Below, piece after piece: positions 32,856 through 46,300 of a stretch of 64,000 nt of DNA. This DNA comes from Siderastrea radians (lineage: Eukaryota > Cnidaria > Anthozoa > Scleractinia > Rhizangiidae). How positions within the stretch are numbered: position 1 is the stretch's first letter; each line of letters starts with the position of its first letter. The notes beneath the pieces are model-generated. The model worked only from the letters and a program-made list of their open reading frames with translations. It had not been told where the DNA came from and searched no databases. A program made the translations under genes and the position numbers. Where the stretch lies: assembly GCA_964017195.1 (NCBI GenBank), contig OZ024898.1, positions 6,947,294-7,011,293 of the forward strand, read 5' to 3'.

Positions 32856-35150
32856 CTACACTGCGGCCAATGAAAACACCTGTATGCGATCGTTAAAAGT
32901 GTCCGCGACATAAAGACGGCCTCTCTTGTCTACCGCTACCCCCGCTGGAAATCGCATTAGCCCATCCCCCTGGCCTTTTCCTCCAAATTTGGTCACGAAT
33001 GTTCCATTCTGCTGAAAAATCTGGACCCGGTGGTTACTCCGATCAGCGACCACAAGTTGACCCTGATCATCCACTGTAATACCCGCGGGATTGTTAAAGG
33101 ACCCGTTTCCATCCCCCCGGGAACCGAACTGAAAGTTCATTGAGCCATCTTTGTTAAAGACATACACTCTGTGGTTATTGTAGTCTGTCACAGCTATGTG
33201 ACCTGTTCTGCACATGGCTACCCCCCAGGGGCATGCCATGTCTTTCGATACAATCATCCCCACTGGGATCCCCTCGTGGGAGAAAATTTGAATTCGGCTG
33301 TTACCAGAGTCGGCGACGTAGATGCGATCGTCAGAATCAATAGCGACGCCATGTGGATGGTTAAACTTTCCTACTTCATCGCCGAAACCCCCGAAGCTCT
33401 TGGCGAGCTTTCCCGAAGGCGTGACGATCTGCACCCGATGGTTCTGACCATCGGAAACGACGATTAGATTTCCTCGTCGGCTCAGAGCTAAGCAATAAGG
33501 AAAGTTAAACTGTCCTTCGATAGTTCCTTGAGATCCAAACGTTTTGAGGATCTCTCCTTTTGAAGAAAGTATTTTAATTCTGTGGTTGTGAGAATCGGCC
33601 ACAAGGACATGATCGTGAGAGTCTACAATAACACTGTACGGATGAGAAAACCCACCACATTCTTCGCTACGTAAAATAAGATGGCTGCTTATCCAGTCTC
33701 TTGGTCTGACCGTGACTGTCACTGGGCTGTCCGACACAGGACACCCATTTACACTCACATGCAACCAGTAAGTGTCTGGTTTATTGATGACGTACGCTAA
33801 GGAGTAGGTTCCATCCTTGTTGTCTTGGCAACCATACTTAAATCCGGCGTTGTCAGGTGTCACTCGAGAGCCAACCAATGAGAATGAGAGTTTAACTTTA
33901 TCCCCTCCTCTTTGCTGTCTCTTTCCGTGAGGATTGACAGCTGTCAAAGCCATTTTATTGACTTCTCCCGTGATAACGTGCTGATGCTGTTTAGCTTCGG
34001 ACAAAATGCACAATGTAGGTTCGCAGGGCGTGCTTGAATATTGCTCTTTGACATGGCCCAGGTGGCTAATGTCGTTAGTGATTTTCTCACTCTCTGCGAC
34101 AAATTGAATTGAGCTGTGCTCTTCACTTTCCGACTCACGGTTTGTTGAATATTGTTCCATTTCTTTAACCAGTGAGGCTAAACGTTGAATAACAGCTTGC
34201 CCAACACTAAGTAATTCAACTTCAGTTCCTTGCTTAACGGCACTTTCTGTGAACAAACAACAAGTGTTGGCGTGTCGAACCGTCTGTTGAAGTTTCTCTT
34301 GTCTTGAAAACAAAAGATCAAGCTTTGTTGAACAAAGGGACTCGACTTCATTTACAAGCTCATTCATGCGATTCTTTAGAGCCTCCATTAACATGTGAAA
34401 ATATTCTTCAATACTAACGCGAATTTTCTTCTTGTGATTTTGCAAAGATGAAATTTCTTCTTGAACCAGAGTGACTTGTTCGCTGAGATATTGTCGTTTT
34501 CCTTTTATTTGCTCTGTTAGGTTAACCATGTTAACTTTGAAAGTTTTAGCGGCTTCGTCGATGTTGCGATATTCGTGTCGCTCGTGTGTAGTTAGTGAAC
34601 ATTGATGACAAATAGTTTGCTGGCAGGTTTGACAAAAATAACAAAGCCGCTTGGACAGGTGAACTAAACAAAGCGGTGGCCTTTGCAGAAGATTTCCCTT
34701 GAAAATTTGTCCTCTAAGGTCGTCAACTGGCTGTAAGAGGTGCGATTTTGTGGCGCTCATTCTTCGATGTGCAGTTGAACAAAACTCGCAAAGAAATAAA
34801 TGACAATGATTACACCGCATTGTGACTTTTTCCCCTTCTGTCTCACAACTATCACAAACGAAATCCAAAGGAGTATTTTCATGAACTGCCGCTAAATTAA
34901 CCAAGTTATTAGCCACAAAGTTAAGTGGAAATTCTTTCTGTAAATCTAACGAGTGCAAGCAAAGCGGACAACGCGGCAACGTGCCATTTCTTGGTGAAGT
35001 CTTTTCGGCGTCGATACATTTTTTACACAGTGAATGCAGGCATGGTAGAAGCATCGGCAATACAAACCTTTTCCGACATCTTGGACAAACTATATCCTCG
35101 GATTTTGGCATCTCGTCGGCAAATTTCACCTTTGTGCGTTGCTTTGCCAT
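32856..35150 (-). CDS. TRIM-NHL E3 ubiquitin ligase-like protein (TRIM2/3/71 type)
   Basis: One uninterrupted ORF of 764 residues from ATG at 35,150. The RING finger starts at C22/C25 (CPRC...CLHSLCKKC...CPLC). B-box 1 is at about 96-138 (CDSCETEG...CNHCHLFLCEFC), B-box 2 at about 158-198 (CLVHLSKRLCYFC...CHQCSLTTH), coiled coil at about 200-350, a filamin/ABP280 repeat at about 395-485 (VTPDNAGFKYGC, DGTYSLAYV), and six NHL repeats at about 495-764 with the pattern PYSVIVDSHDHVLVADSHNH. This is the class VII TRIM order. Relatives act as E3 ligases and bind RNA or partners through the NHL propeller. The gene is intronless, so it may be a retrocopy or one of a lineage-expanded group (inference); all zinc ligands appear intact. 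The exact orthologue cannot be set. Confidence 0.93.
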   Translation of the reverse strand: MAKQRTKVKFADEMPKSEDIVCPRCRKRFVLPMLLPCLHSLCKKCIDAEKTSPRNGTLPRCPLCLHSLDLQKEFPLNFVANNLVNLAAVHENTPLDFVCDSCETEGEKVTMRCNHCHLFLCEFCSTAHRRMSATKSHLLQPVDDLRGQIFKGNLLQRPPLCLVHLSKRLCYFCQTCQQTICHQCSLTTHERHEYRNIDEAAKTFKVNMVNLTEQIKGKRQYLSEQVTLVQEEISSLQNHKKKIRVSIEEYFHMLMEALKNRMNELVNEVESLCSTKLDLLFSRQEKLQQTVRHANTCCLFTESAVKQGTEVELLSVGQAVIQRLASLVKEMEQYSTNRESESEEHSSIQFVAESEKITNDISHLGHVKEQYSSTPCEPTLCILSEAKQHQHVITGEVNKMALTAVNPHGKRQQRGGDKVKLSFSLVGSRVTPDNAGFKYGCQDNKDGTYSLAYVINKPDTYWLHVSVNGCPVSDSPVTVTVRPRDWISSHLILRSEECGGFSHPYSVIVDSHDHVLVADSHNHRIKILSSKGEILKTFGSQGTIEGQFNFPYCLALSRRGNLIVVSDGQNHRVQIVTPSGKLAKSFGGFGDEVGKFNHPHGVAIDSDDRIYVADSGNSRIQIFSHEGIPVGMIVSKDMACPWGVAMCRTGHIAVTDYNNHRVYVFNKDGSMNFQFGSRGDGNGSFNNPAGITVDDQGQLVVADRSNHRVQIFQQNGTFVTKFGGKGQGDGLMRFPAGVAVDKRGRLYVADTFNDRIQVFSLAAV

Positions 35151-37004
35151 CGTGTTACTTAGCAGGGCCGATATAACTCAGACTTACTCAAGGGAATTAT
35201 GTTCTTCCCGAGAAATCAGTCTTCATCACGGTAACAGTGCGCTGCTCTCGCGATATAAATGAGTAGTGTCTTAGTTTACGAATATCGCAAAGCAATGAAA
35301 TTAAATCAGCGAGAAGTTAAACAAACTCGACGCTAAGTTGTACCATGATGCGTGACAAAGACGTCAGATATAATGAAATTTTAATTTGTCGATTGTGATT
35401 ATCACGAATGGCTAACTCGGAAACAATTTACTTTGTCACATGTTGGCGAAACTTAAAATGAATACAATAACTCTTGTATTTATGGTTAAGGCCGGACGTG
35501 AACTTGTTCAACTAATTTGCTTCTGTCTTTAGAATTTGTTGTCGGTACTTAAGATAAATCAAGAATTTGAGCACTTTTTAAGCACTCACTGGGATAAAGG
35601 CAATCTCTTACGAAAGTTGTTTTAGTCATTGAGTATTTGTTTTCAGTTAGAAAGAAACCGGATTTAATTTTTGTTCAAGCTTCCACCCTTCCGAAGATTG
35701 TTTTACTTAAACGCCCTCGCATTTCATAAGGCTTATCTCAACAACGACGGCTTTTGTTTTTCATTTACTTTGTAATGCTAAGGGATTACGGTATTTTAAA
35801 TCTGAAATTAAAGAAAGGGTGTGGCGTCAGCGATACCAAAGTAATCGATACCAAGTAAGCAGCATCGATATTTTTCAACAATGGCACGTAACCACTTGAC
35901 ATGTGCATTCGTTCCCACAGTTTGCTCCAAGGCGCTCGTTCTGAGTTTGAAGGACGCGCGCGCGATCCACGCTCGTTAATCAAAATGGCGGCTGGTTATG
36001 CGTTTTCTATCATCACATCACGCGCAGCACACGAAAAATATTCCGCGCGCGAGTTTTGCAATCATCTGAGCATCCATCACCGCGCTACACATGCACCTAT
36101 ACAGAATGCGTTTTGAAGTCACCAGCTAAACATCTCTTTTGTCCCCGAGAAAAAACGAGCGACTTGCAGCAGGTCTACCTACTTTCCCCCGTTTTGGGCA
36201 GCACCAAGACAAATGGGTAGGACATTCTGTGTTGAAAAACGAAAGCTAATAAATAACATGTTCCAAAATTCAGAAGCAAAGGAGTTAAACGGTAGACAAA
36301 AGAAAACAACTTGGACAATTTCTGGCTGAGTAACACATGTTCGTTACCAGACAAGTGGACAGTGTTTTTCGAGCGCTCTGATTGGCTACTCGAACTCGTG
36401 ATAGTATTTGCTATCCTGAATTTTTCAATTTAAAGCACTAATCACTGGGAGGTATAAACTAAAACCAAAAAGCATTTTTTACAGAGTGAAGGTTTTAAGA
36501 TCATTTGTGGCAACATTGTCCGCGACCAAGCTACAGGTTTTCACCCGCACAGGAGAAGCGTCTTTTCTGAAGCATTGCGTTATTAAAAATTCGCTAATGT
36601 ATCTGCGCCTTACCCTTGAAAAAGCGACCATTTGAATTAGAGTGACGGGCCAAAAACTAAGAGAATAAGGCAACAACCACTCGTCTTTGGTTCAAAAAGT
36701 GTATTGATAGCAAGTAAGGTGAATGCGTCCTCCAAGACAAATGTACATTGATATATATTTTTAATAGTATTACTGACACGTAACGTAAAATATGTACAAA
36801 GCTACTTTTCACTGCTCCGCTGTAACTGTGCAACAGTAACACACAATTATTACAGCCTTTTAACAGTAAATAAATATACACTGTAAATAAACCTCTGAAG
36901 GTCTTCGCTAACTTCTAACTTAACGTTGATGTGACGCCGAAACAAAATTTGCTGACCTAATAAAGTTCTAACCCTTGATTCAAAGAATAAAATTAACTTT
37001 TGCT
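35151..37004. other. Upstream region of the TRIM gene, no other gene
   Basis: Contains the presumed TRIM promoter just above 35,150; no clear TATA box was identified. CpG words (gcgcgcgcg) occur near 35,955. The frame around 35,901-36,116 (with caaaATGGCGGC) has no recognisable domain and is not supported. Confidence 0.4.
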
Positions 37005-37110
37005 GCACAAGGTGGTTTTAGTTGGTTTTCAGCCCGCAGATGAAATCCGAAAGCACGACCATTCAAATGAAAGCTGCTGAGCAGTATTATCAGGTGGTTT
37101 TCCGGTTGTT
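37005..37110 (+). repeat. Single unit of the 106-bp repeat family
   Basis: Contains caaggtggtttta, gcagatgaaatcc, ccattcaaatgaaagctgct and gagcagta, matching the arrays at 9.3-10 kb and 39.7-40.5 kb. Confidence 0.7.
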
Positions 37111-37365
37111 TTACAATTTTTCATTTGTAAAATTTGAAATTTAATTCGTTACTCTAAAATTTCGTATCTTATAGGAGTGATTGGGGTATTCACTAATGCC
37201 AATTCTTTCCCGCTCTACTAGGTTTCGCTACGCCGTAAGGGAGACAACAATTTTACGAACAGATATTAGTTCGACATAAAAACACCAAACCGAGGACGAT
37301 AGTGTGTTTTTATCTAAAGTAATGCAAGGCTAAATGTCCTCTTAAATCATCACCATTGCGGTACA

Positions 37366-40300
37366 TTACGAATAAGTCGTTGATTGAGAAGTTATAGGGG
37401 GTATGGGCTCTGTCGCTCGCAATGGTCTTATCACGGGAGACGCGCGGGTCAGAAGGTCGCTAATGACTCGTCCCGCGGGACGCGTACTATCCAGTGGCTG
37501 TAAACAGGCAGTGGAGGGTGTCTTGTCTGCACGGCGAGGGATCTGAAGAAAATAACAAGACAACAGTTCATCAAAAGATGAAAAGGTTTATCGGAAAAGG
37601 ACTAAACAGTGGGTATAATGTAAAGCATTTAGTTATAAAGATACAATATTTTCATACTTTTTGAATTCTTCAACAACTCCTTATTTTTAATACGACGCTC
37701 ACACTTTGAGACAGAATTAACTTCATTGCTAAAGTTTGAACTGCTTTAGACATTTTAGTTACTGTTAGAAAAAGAACTTTTGCTATCATATATTAAGACT
37801 CAATTAAAATATTCATGATAAACAACATTACGTATTGCTAACTGACAACAAATGATTCAAGAAGTTAGTTTGAATTCTGGAGTTGTTGGCATTATCGTAA
37901 TATGAAGTTTATTTTATTTATTTACCTATTTATTTACTCAATTCAGTCACACAGATGATGATCAACAAAGAAAACACCAACATCTTAAGACTAAGAGTAG
38001 ATAAGCTAAAAAGAAATGTAAATGCAAAATGTGATAATTTGTTCGCCCCCTTTTCGGGGGCGAAATGTGTTCGGGACTTTCGAGAAATGCACCCCGGGTC
38101 TTCTCTTCCCCCCCCCCCTCCCCTCCCTTTCACATCTAGAAACCAAAGAGAAGATATAAGTTCATGAAAACTTTACCTGTCTTGGGCCTCGCCTGACAAT
38201 GTTTCCTTCCCGTACCAACACACCCGCAGATATATCCATCGTGTCCACCTGATTAAGCAAAGAACAACTTCTGAGTCTTTTATTGTAACCTGAGCAACAC
38301 ACTAAGCGGTTTTATAGGCTCACTGCAGCGAATTTGATCGTTGGAGATTTTTGCAGTAGCAGGCAAATTAGGCGATTGCCGACCAAATAATAGCTAGCGA
38401 AAAACACCATCGTAATAGGCACACATAGCGTTTGAAATCGCCTCAAATTTGTCCTTCCGTTTAGAATACCACCAGTCCTTCGTTCTGCTCAGGGTATGCA
38501 AACGCGCGCAAAAGGCAGCTGCCGCGTGGAGATTACCACGCGCGTGGACCACACGCGAGTCTGATGGGTGCAAGGAAGAGCTGCTCTTTGTCCATACACG
38601 ACTGGAAAATCAGACGGAAAACTCGTCACATTGGACGAGAAAATCACAAGGTACATAACCTTTTAAGATTTAAAAATTTCAGGATTTTCAAGGACCTTTT
38701 CCGTGACTTTTTAACGTTTTCCATGTCCTAAATTTGGCCTTTTTTAAACTGTGAACTAGATCCATTTTGTGACCCACTAATTTTCCCTCCTTGCTTTTTC
38801 ATTCACAAAAACTTTCTCACGAAGTTCTATGACAAACTCTTAATTTCCATGACTTTCAAGGCTTGGAGGAAAATGAAGTTACCAAATTCTACAACTTTCG
38901 CGTTTTTCACGACCCGTACGAACCCTGAAATCAGAACGTGTATTTAGGCTTCACTGCGTTTAACAGTTTTTGCATCTTCAATTTATATTATTCGTGATTT
39001 TAAGACAATTTTATAATTTCTCCGTCCTTCAATATTAATACAGCATTCTGTAAGACACTCACAGAATTCCGTCTGAGTTTCGCGTCTTCGGTCTCACGAA
39101 AATATCCCGTGAGACCTAAACAATTGTAGCCTCCCACGCAGTCGTTTTTAGCGGTAATACGACTTCTCCTAAAAACGACTGCGTGGGAGGCGAATACAAT
39201 TGCAACTATATTTTAAAACAAAACCATGTTAGAGGCATAAGCTTACCAAAGGAGGTGGAAGTGGTGTTATCTGACCAGCATCTTCGATCTGATACGAGGT
39301 GTTATTTACCGGGCTGATGTCAATATTATGCCTGCGACTTGTACTTTTGGAAGGCTTCCATTCCTTTCCCGACACGGCTTTTTGTGAACTCGGTCCCATT
39401 TTTCTGGGTCTCGCACGGGCACGCATCGACTGTCCATCACTTTCATCATCCACAACTGAAAACTTAGTGCGAACCCTGTAAGTGAAGTGTGGCAAATGTT
39501 ACTAGTATATCCTTTTACAATAAAAGGTTAGTGTGAACGCTAAGCCAGTTAGTATCCGTCACGATTGAATACTTAGTGGGAACCATGTGAGTCAGTGGAA
39601 CCTTGTGAGTCAGTGGGAACCCTGTGAGTCACTACCTTTCCTAACAAACTACTGCAAAGAACCTTTCTCAGTTTCCTGTGGTGCTGTTCACTTTGTCGAC
39701 GACAAGGTTAAACAAGGTGGTTCAGAGTTTTGAGTCTGTGGATGAAATCCTGAAGCGTAACGTTCAAATGTAAGCAATTACTGTGGCACTGTTTATTACC
39801 TTGCGCAAGGTGGCTCTAGCTTCTGAGTCTGTGTATAAAATCTTGAAGTGTGATCATTCACATGAAAGCTACTGAGCAGTACTTTCGAATGGTGCTGTTT
39901 ATTGTGCTCTAATGGTGGCTCTAGCTTCTGAGTCAGTGGATGAAGTCCTAAAGTGTGATCATTAAAATGAAAGCTTTTGAGCAGAAGTTTTTTGGAGTAC
40001 TGTTTATTACACTACACAAGATGCGTCTAACTCCTGAGTCTGTGGATGAAGTCCTAAAGTGTGACGAGCAGTACTTTCCTGTGGTACTGTTAATTATGCT
40101 GTACAAGATGGTTCTAACTTTTGAGTCTGTGGATGAAATCCTAAAGTGTAACCATTCAAATGAAAGCTACTGAGCAGTACTTTCCTGTGGTGCTGTTTAT
40201 TATGCTGTACAAGATGGTTCTAACTTTTGAGTCTGTGTATGAAATCCTAAAGTGTGACCATTCAAATGAAAGCTACTGAGCAGTACTTTCCTGTGGTAAT

Positions 40301-43300
40301 GTTTATTATGTTGTATAAGGAGGTTCTGACTTTTGTGTCTGCGGATGAAATCCTTGTGTGACCATTCAAATGAAAGCTACTGAGCAGTCCTTTCCCGTGG
40401 TACTGTTAATTATGCTGTACAAGCTGGTTCTAACTTTTAAGTCTGTGGGTAAAATCCTAAAGTGCGGGGATTCAAATAAAAGCTGTTACATAGCACTATT
40501 CTGGACATGCTTTTACTATGGTGTAAAAGTAGTTCTAGCCCCCCCCCCCCCCCCCAAAATAAAAGCTTGTCAGGCTTATCGACAAAATACAGGGCCAGTT
40601 TAGGCCTCCTCGCCATTACTTTCTACATTTTTGTATCTTTTTGTAAAATTTTGTAATCGTGTAATTTATAATGTGTGGTAAATAAATAAATAAATAAATA
40701 AATAAATACAAATACAAATACAGTTTTAATCAGGTATCAAATCAACCGGGTCGTTAGGAGAGCAAAAAGTACACAGATCCAAGTCTTGAAGGGACTATGT
40801 CAGCAATTTTAAGTAACACTTTGAAAAGCCAAAAATCATATGTACAGTAATGAAAACCTTACAATAATGGTCCAGTTTCTTTAAAGGACAATACAATAGT
40901 GCAATGAAACTATTAGTTAGTGACTTTGGTCACGGATGACCAGGATGAAAATGGATACAGCTTTAAAGCGTTAGGCCAATAAAGCTCTGCAGTTGTGTAT
41001 TGCAAAAATGGTTAAAAACTAATTATGGTTTGCTGTCCTTGCGAAATTCACTTGATGTCTTTCCCTTGGTGGTCTTAAAGCATTTAGTGAGCGAGTTAAG
41101 GTACTTTTAAATCATATATTCTAGTACAGCCTTGATAAAACGCCCCCCCCCCGGGGGGGCACTCAACAAATTTTTGTACGGGGAGGCTTCGCCCCGAGGT
41201 CCAACCCCTTACCCTTTTATATACCATTTTTGACAGAAAAGGTACTGCTTTCGTATACCTTCCATTGAAAAATGGTACCCCTTTTACATACCTACTTAAG
41301 AACACTGTATCCCTTTTCTAAACCCTTGGAAGGAAGTCTTCTTGTCGTTTTAATGTAGCGTTTAATAAATTAAAATGATAAGTCATAAGGTGCGTCTTCT
41401 CGAAATATTTTAATTAAAGGCCCTGACAAATTTCCCTACCCTTTCATATACTTCAGCTCGTGAAATCCCTACCCTTTTATATACCTGAAGCCTGAAAAAG
41501 GTACCCCTTTTGGGCGGAGCCTCCCCGTAGAGGCCATTATAGGGAGTACCCCCCCCCCCTGGGGAAAATGCCAGCCAAATCTCTGTGACAAAGTCCCCTT
41601 AAGGACGGTACACCTTTTTGTTACTGCGCATACGTTCTGCGCATCTCGGGATATTCGGGTTTCTTAAGGAATTTGCCCACTAACACAAAAATCTTTTTAC
41701 GCGGCTTATGTCTATGTGGAAAAATCGGATCTTAGCAAGGGCTATCAGAATCCAAAAAGAAAATTGGGGGAAACCACGCATTTTCAGAGATAATTGAGCT
41801 TAAATTTGGAAAGAAATTGCCATACATTCTTTGTATTTTAACGCTTTTTAGAATTATGGTTGCTAAATTATCTCTGAAAAATGCGTGGTTACCCACATTT
41901 CTCTTTTTGGATTTCAATAAGCCTTGATAAGATCTACTTTTTCAACATAGCATAACCTTGGAAAAAATTCCTCTGCATTAGGAGGCACCGCCCTTAACGC
42001 GAGTATCATTACCGTTCTTTACACCCATTGCCCAGTCAAACACACCACCAACTACACAGATCTAAGACTTATAGCGGTTTTCCATATTGAGTGTCGTAAA
42101 ACCAAAACTGAAGTATTAAATTTACCCGACCAAGCACAACAGTTGCAAACAACAAAAACTAATCAGAACTTGAAGCAAATGCATGCGGCCAGCGTCAAGC
42201 GTGCGTGCAAGCAAGTCATGAGTGGTTGTGTTTTACTTGTGATGGTGCAGGTATTTTTAAACAGTCAAAGAGTGCAGTAAAGCAAAGCCAAAATTATTTT
42301 GGACACACAATTGAAAACCACTCTAAGGGCCTGGCTAAACTAGGAAACATTGTTGTGGAAATGTTTCCCAGTTTAGCCGCACGAGAAACATATGTTGCAG
42401 ACGCAAATTTGCATCTTGGAAGCAAGGAAATGTTTCTGAATCAAGTCAAAAACATTTTTGTTTCACAGACGCAAATTTTGCTTCCGAAACATGTGTTTCC
42501 CAGTTTAGCCACCCAAGGAAACATGTCTGGAAACAATGTTTTTGCAACAATGTTTCCTAGTTTAGCCAGGCCCTAACAGCCCCATAATTTTTCGTGCTAT
42601 AATTCCATTGCTAAGCCAACTGAGATTTCAAAAGTGGTCCTGAATCATTGAGCAGTTGCTCTGCTTATCATTTACCTGTGTGAAGGAAGTTTGTCAGGAG
42701 AAATCTTCATGACAGCTACTACATTTCCACGGTCATCATAAAGCACATCCTTTATACCTGGCGGCCGGCCATATTGGGCCTGTTTACAAACAACGATCAT
42801 GCATAATAATTAGCAACATTTCTGTTCAATGGCTAAAGTAATGGTGACAATTTGTGCTTGTCCCTGAGTAGACCATGAGCAGTGGTTATTTTCCTTCAAG
42901 GATATACAGCAGAGCTGGGACACAAAGAATCTTGAATTGCCATATTTTTGCCCGGGGTTTTTGCACCAAACTTTTCCTTTGTGGTGAAACTTCTGAATGC
43001 TGCGGAACTTTACATCAAATCTAATTTCCTTACAAGGTAAAAAGCAGGATCATTCGCTAATGAGATTTAAGGAGCTAGAAATCCCATGAAGGCATACAAT
43101 TTCCATTATTCACCAAGTGCTTATTAGGAAAACAGAGTAGCTAAAACATAGAAGCATGAAACTTCACACAGTACCCACAGTCTGTGCTTAGTAAACTAAA
43201 CACTCTTTTAAAACACTCTAAGGCTGAGGCGTGTAAGAGACACTATTTCAGCAGTTTTTATATGGTATGGAAGTTGGAATTTAAATTCATTTAATAGAAT

Positions 43301-46300
43301 AGCCTCCTTTAATTATAACTATAGGCATATTGATAAGCCATGGGAAGTGCATTTTAATTAATGATTTCATAGGTGTTGCTCATGGCATATTGTTATTCAT
43401 ATTGAGCATAATAATCAATCAACCATTTAAGTGGAGTTAACATGAGTGTTAATCAGGCATTTATTATTCATGAAGGGATTTTATATACGAAGAAAAAACT
43501 ACACTAATAGTCATTAAAAGATTGTTGATTGTAGTTGATTTCACAAACTTAAAAGCCGAATTCACCTGTGAGTCACGATTCATCAGTTTCAAAATTGTTG
43601 CTTTTTACTAGTAAGTACACTTTCACGAGAAAGTTTATTCAATTTATTCCCTAGTCTTTTTTAAACACAGTTTAGAAGACGTGTTGATCAATTTAACATA
43701 ATTTTTTTATGTATCTTGTATCACTTGAGCACTTGTTACCTGTGAATAAGAGAAGTGACTTTCGCTCCAGGATCGAGATGAAGAATTAGTTATTGATGAC
43801 CAAGGAGTACTTTCCAACCTACTGCTTTCTGAGTGAAGCTGTTTATTTTAAAATCAAGAATTTAATGAAGAATTTGTATTCCAACAGTTAAGTTTCAGCT
43901 CAATTTAAGTTATTTTCTGACAGCATAAAGCAATACAATTAATGCTTCTATGCCTGAATTATTCTGTTGTGAACTATTGTAAAATTAAGCTTTACGGTTA
44001 AAGATTAGGAAAAAAGCACTTAACATTGTGCAATGAATGTATGTGTGTGAGGTTTCTTGGGTTTTAGATTTTGACATCTTTTTGACAACTTTTAATGGCT
44101 TCTGTTATAACCGACCAAACAAATCCAGGAACTGTGGGAGATGGAAGCATAAGTGGCAACATGAAGCATGATACAGTTAAACTGGCCTCTCACAGTTTTA
44201 TTTATTTGTTTTAAGCTTTGCCACACAAAGAATTACAGGAGTGGTAGAAAAGAAAAAAAGAAAGAAACTTGGTCAAGGAATAATTAGAAATTATCTTGTT
44301 ATTTGTTATTATAAAAATGATTTAATTGTAAAATATAAATAGGAGTGGCAACTGGAGACCTCCAGAAACCACCAGGCTTGTATGAGGGAGGCCTCCTCTT
44401 CAAATAAATCACGCGCAGATGTGCAATAATGGCAAAGAGTTTGAGACTGATTCTCTTTTTTTAGCTGCATTGTTTGACATTTTAAATTTCAAAGGAGCAA
44501 CTTGATTCAAGTCCGGATCACACACTGTTTCTTTCATTTGAATTAGCCAGTTTACATAGAAGCAATAAACGTCGTCAAAAAGCTGTCAAAAGTTATTTAA
44601 AAAATTTTTTTGCACGTGGGAACTGTATAGCATACAACAGTCAATGTAAAAACGCATTTAACAGTTAGGAGCATAACATTTTATTCAATTTATGGGACAA
44701 CATTCTTGTTCTTAATAATCACTCTGCAAAAGATCAATAAAGTGCCAGTAGAAAACATTAACGTGTTGTGATAAGTTTTCGGTATGATGGATGTAAAGTT
44801 TAATGGTTCATTAAATTTAGAAAAAAAATTGAAGGGTAAATTAGGCCGAAAAAAAAATTAAATAGTGTTTAGACTGGCAGATAAGCTACACTCACAGATG
44901 TGCTGCACCCTGATTTTAGAAGCTCAAAATGTAAAAGAAATATTTCAATTATAAAGACTGTTATAAGTTGAGCCTTCAGAATGGTCAATTACATTCTTGA
45001 TCATCGTAGACAGTGCACACATTTTTATGCACAGGTTTCCCTCACCTATTTACAGGAGTTTTGTTTAGCCGGGGCTTTACAGTACATGTACATTATATAT
45101 ACATTTGTATATAGTTAATGCATAAGAACCCTTTAGGATTTATTTTTCCTCCAAAAGAAAGGTTCCTTCATAAAGATGTCATGACATAGAGATAAAAAGT
45201 GAATATATCTTATTAGATGTTTCGGTGTGAAGTATCGCCGTATATTTTTACGAGCTGTGCTGTATTTTGATAAGCCCACGGGGCAAGTCAAAATACAAAC
45301 AACAAGTAAAAATATACGGCGATACTTCACACCAAAACATCTAATAAGGGATTAATTATTGATCTTAACCTTTTTTTAACCTTTTTCAGTAACTAGAAAG
45401 AAAACTTGAAGTGTATAAACAGGATGAAAGCGCACACGGTACTGTACAATAACCAACTGTGCAATATCATGGGATAATTGTACTCGTTCATGCGCTTTCT
45501 GTACAATAACTAACATAGTTGGATAATAAATGTACTTATTAGGTACCCAAGATTTTTCTCAAAATGAATTTTTTTTAACTGTACCTTCAAAATAGAGGTT
45601 GATGATGACAACATTGTGAGACCGTTGGTATTCATGTGATCGTGTCTTGTTTCATCCTTTTGTTTCTCTTCTTTGTTTAAAATGTAGTCATCTGTGAGTG
45701 GAGTAAGATCCACTCCAGAAAATGATGGCAGCTTTCCTTTGTGGGGCTTAAATGGAGCATGAGTTTTCTTTTTACCTTTAATCTATAGCAAGAAAGAATA
45801 ATTATTAGTTACTTTAAACAATAAATTTATTTTAAAAAAGTCCGTACTTGTTAACTGTAATACACTGTTTTCTGTGAAAAAGTATCCCTATATAGATAAC
45901 ATTAATGCTATGGAATACTCATGGAATTCCAGAACTTAAACACTTATTTAATGAGTCAGAGCCGGGGTGCAACACAGAGCACTGCAATGTGCTGATTTCA
46001 AGAGAGTTTACATGTTTTGGCTTTCGGTAGCAATTGTGTCTCATCAGCCTAGAGAGTTTGGGGTGTTCTACAGAACAATTCTGGCTGCAATGTTCTATGG
46101 CGTTTACTATGGCTGTAAAACAGGTTGAGATAAATCAACACATGTGTTAACCTTTTAAGCTCCAATATCAACATGCATATTCTCCTAACTAGTCTCCACA
46201 TAGACTGTTTTAAAAGTACAACTTGGGAGAATTTGTTTTATCATCAAAATATTTTATCTTTGACCATTTCACTTTTCTCATGACTTGTATGTTTGGTCGC

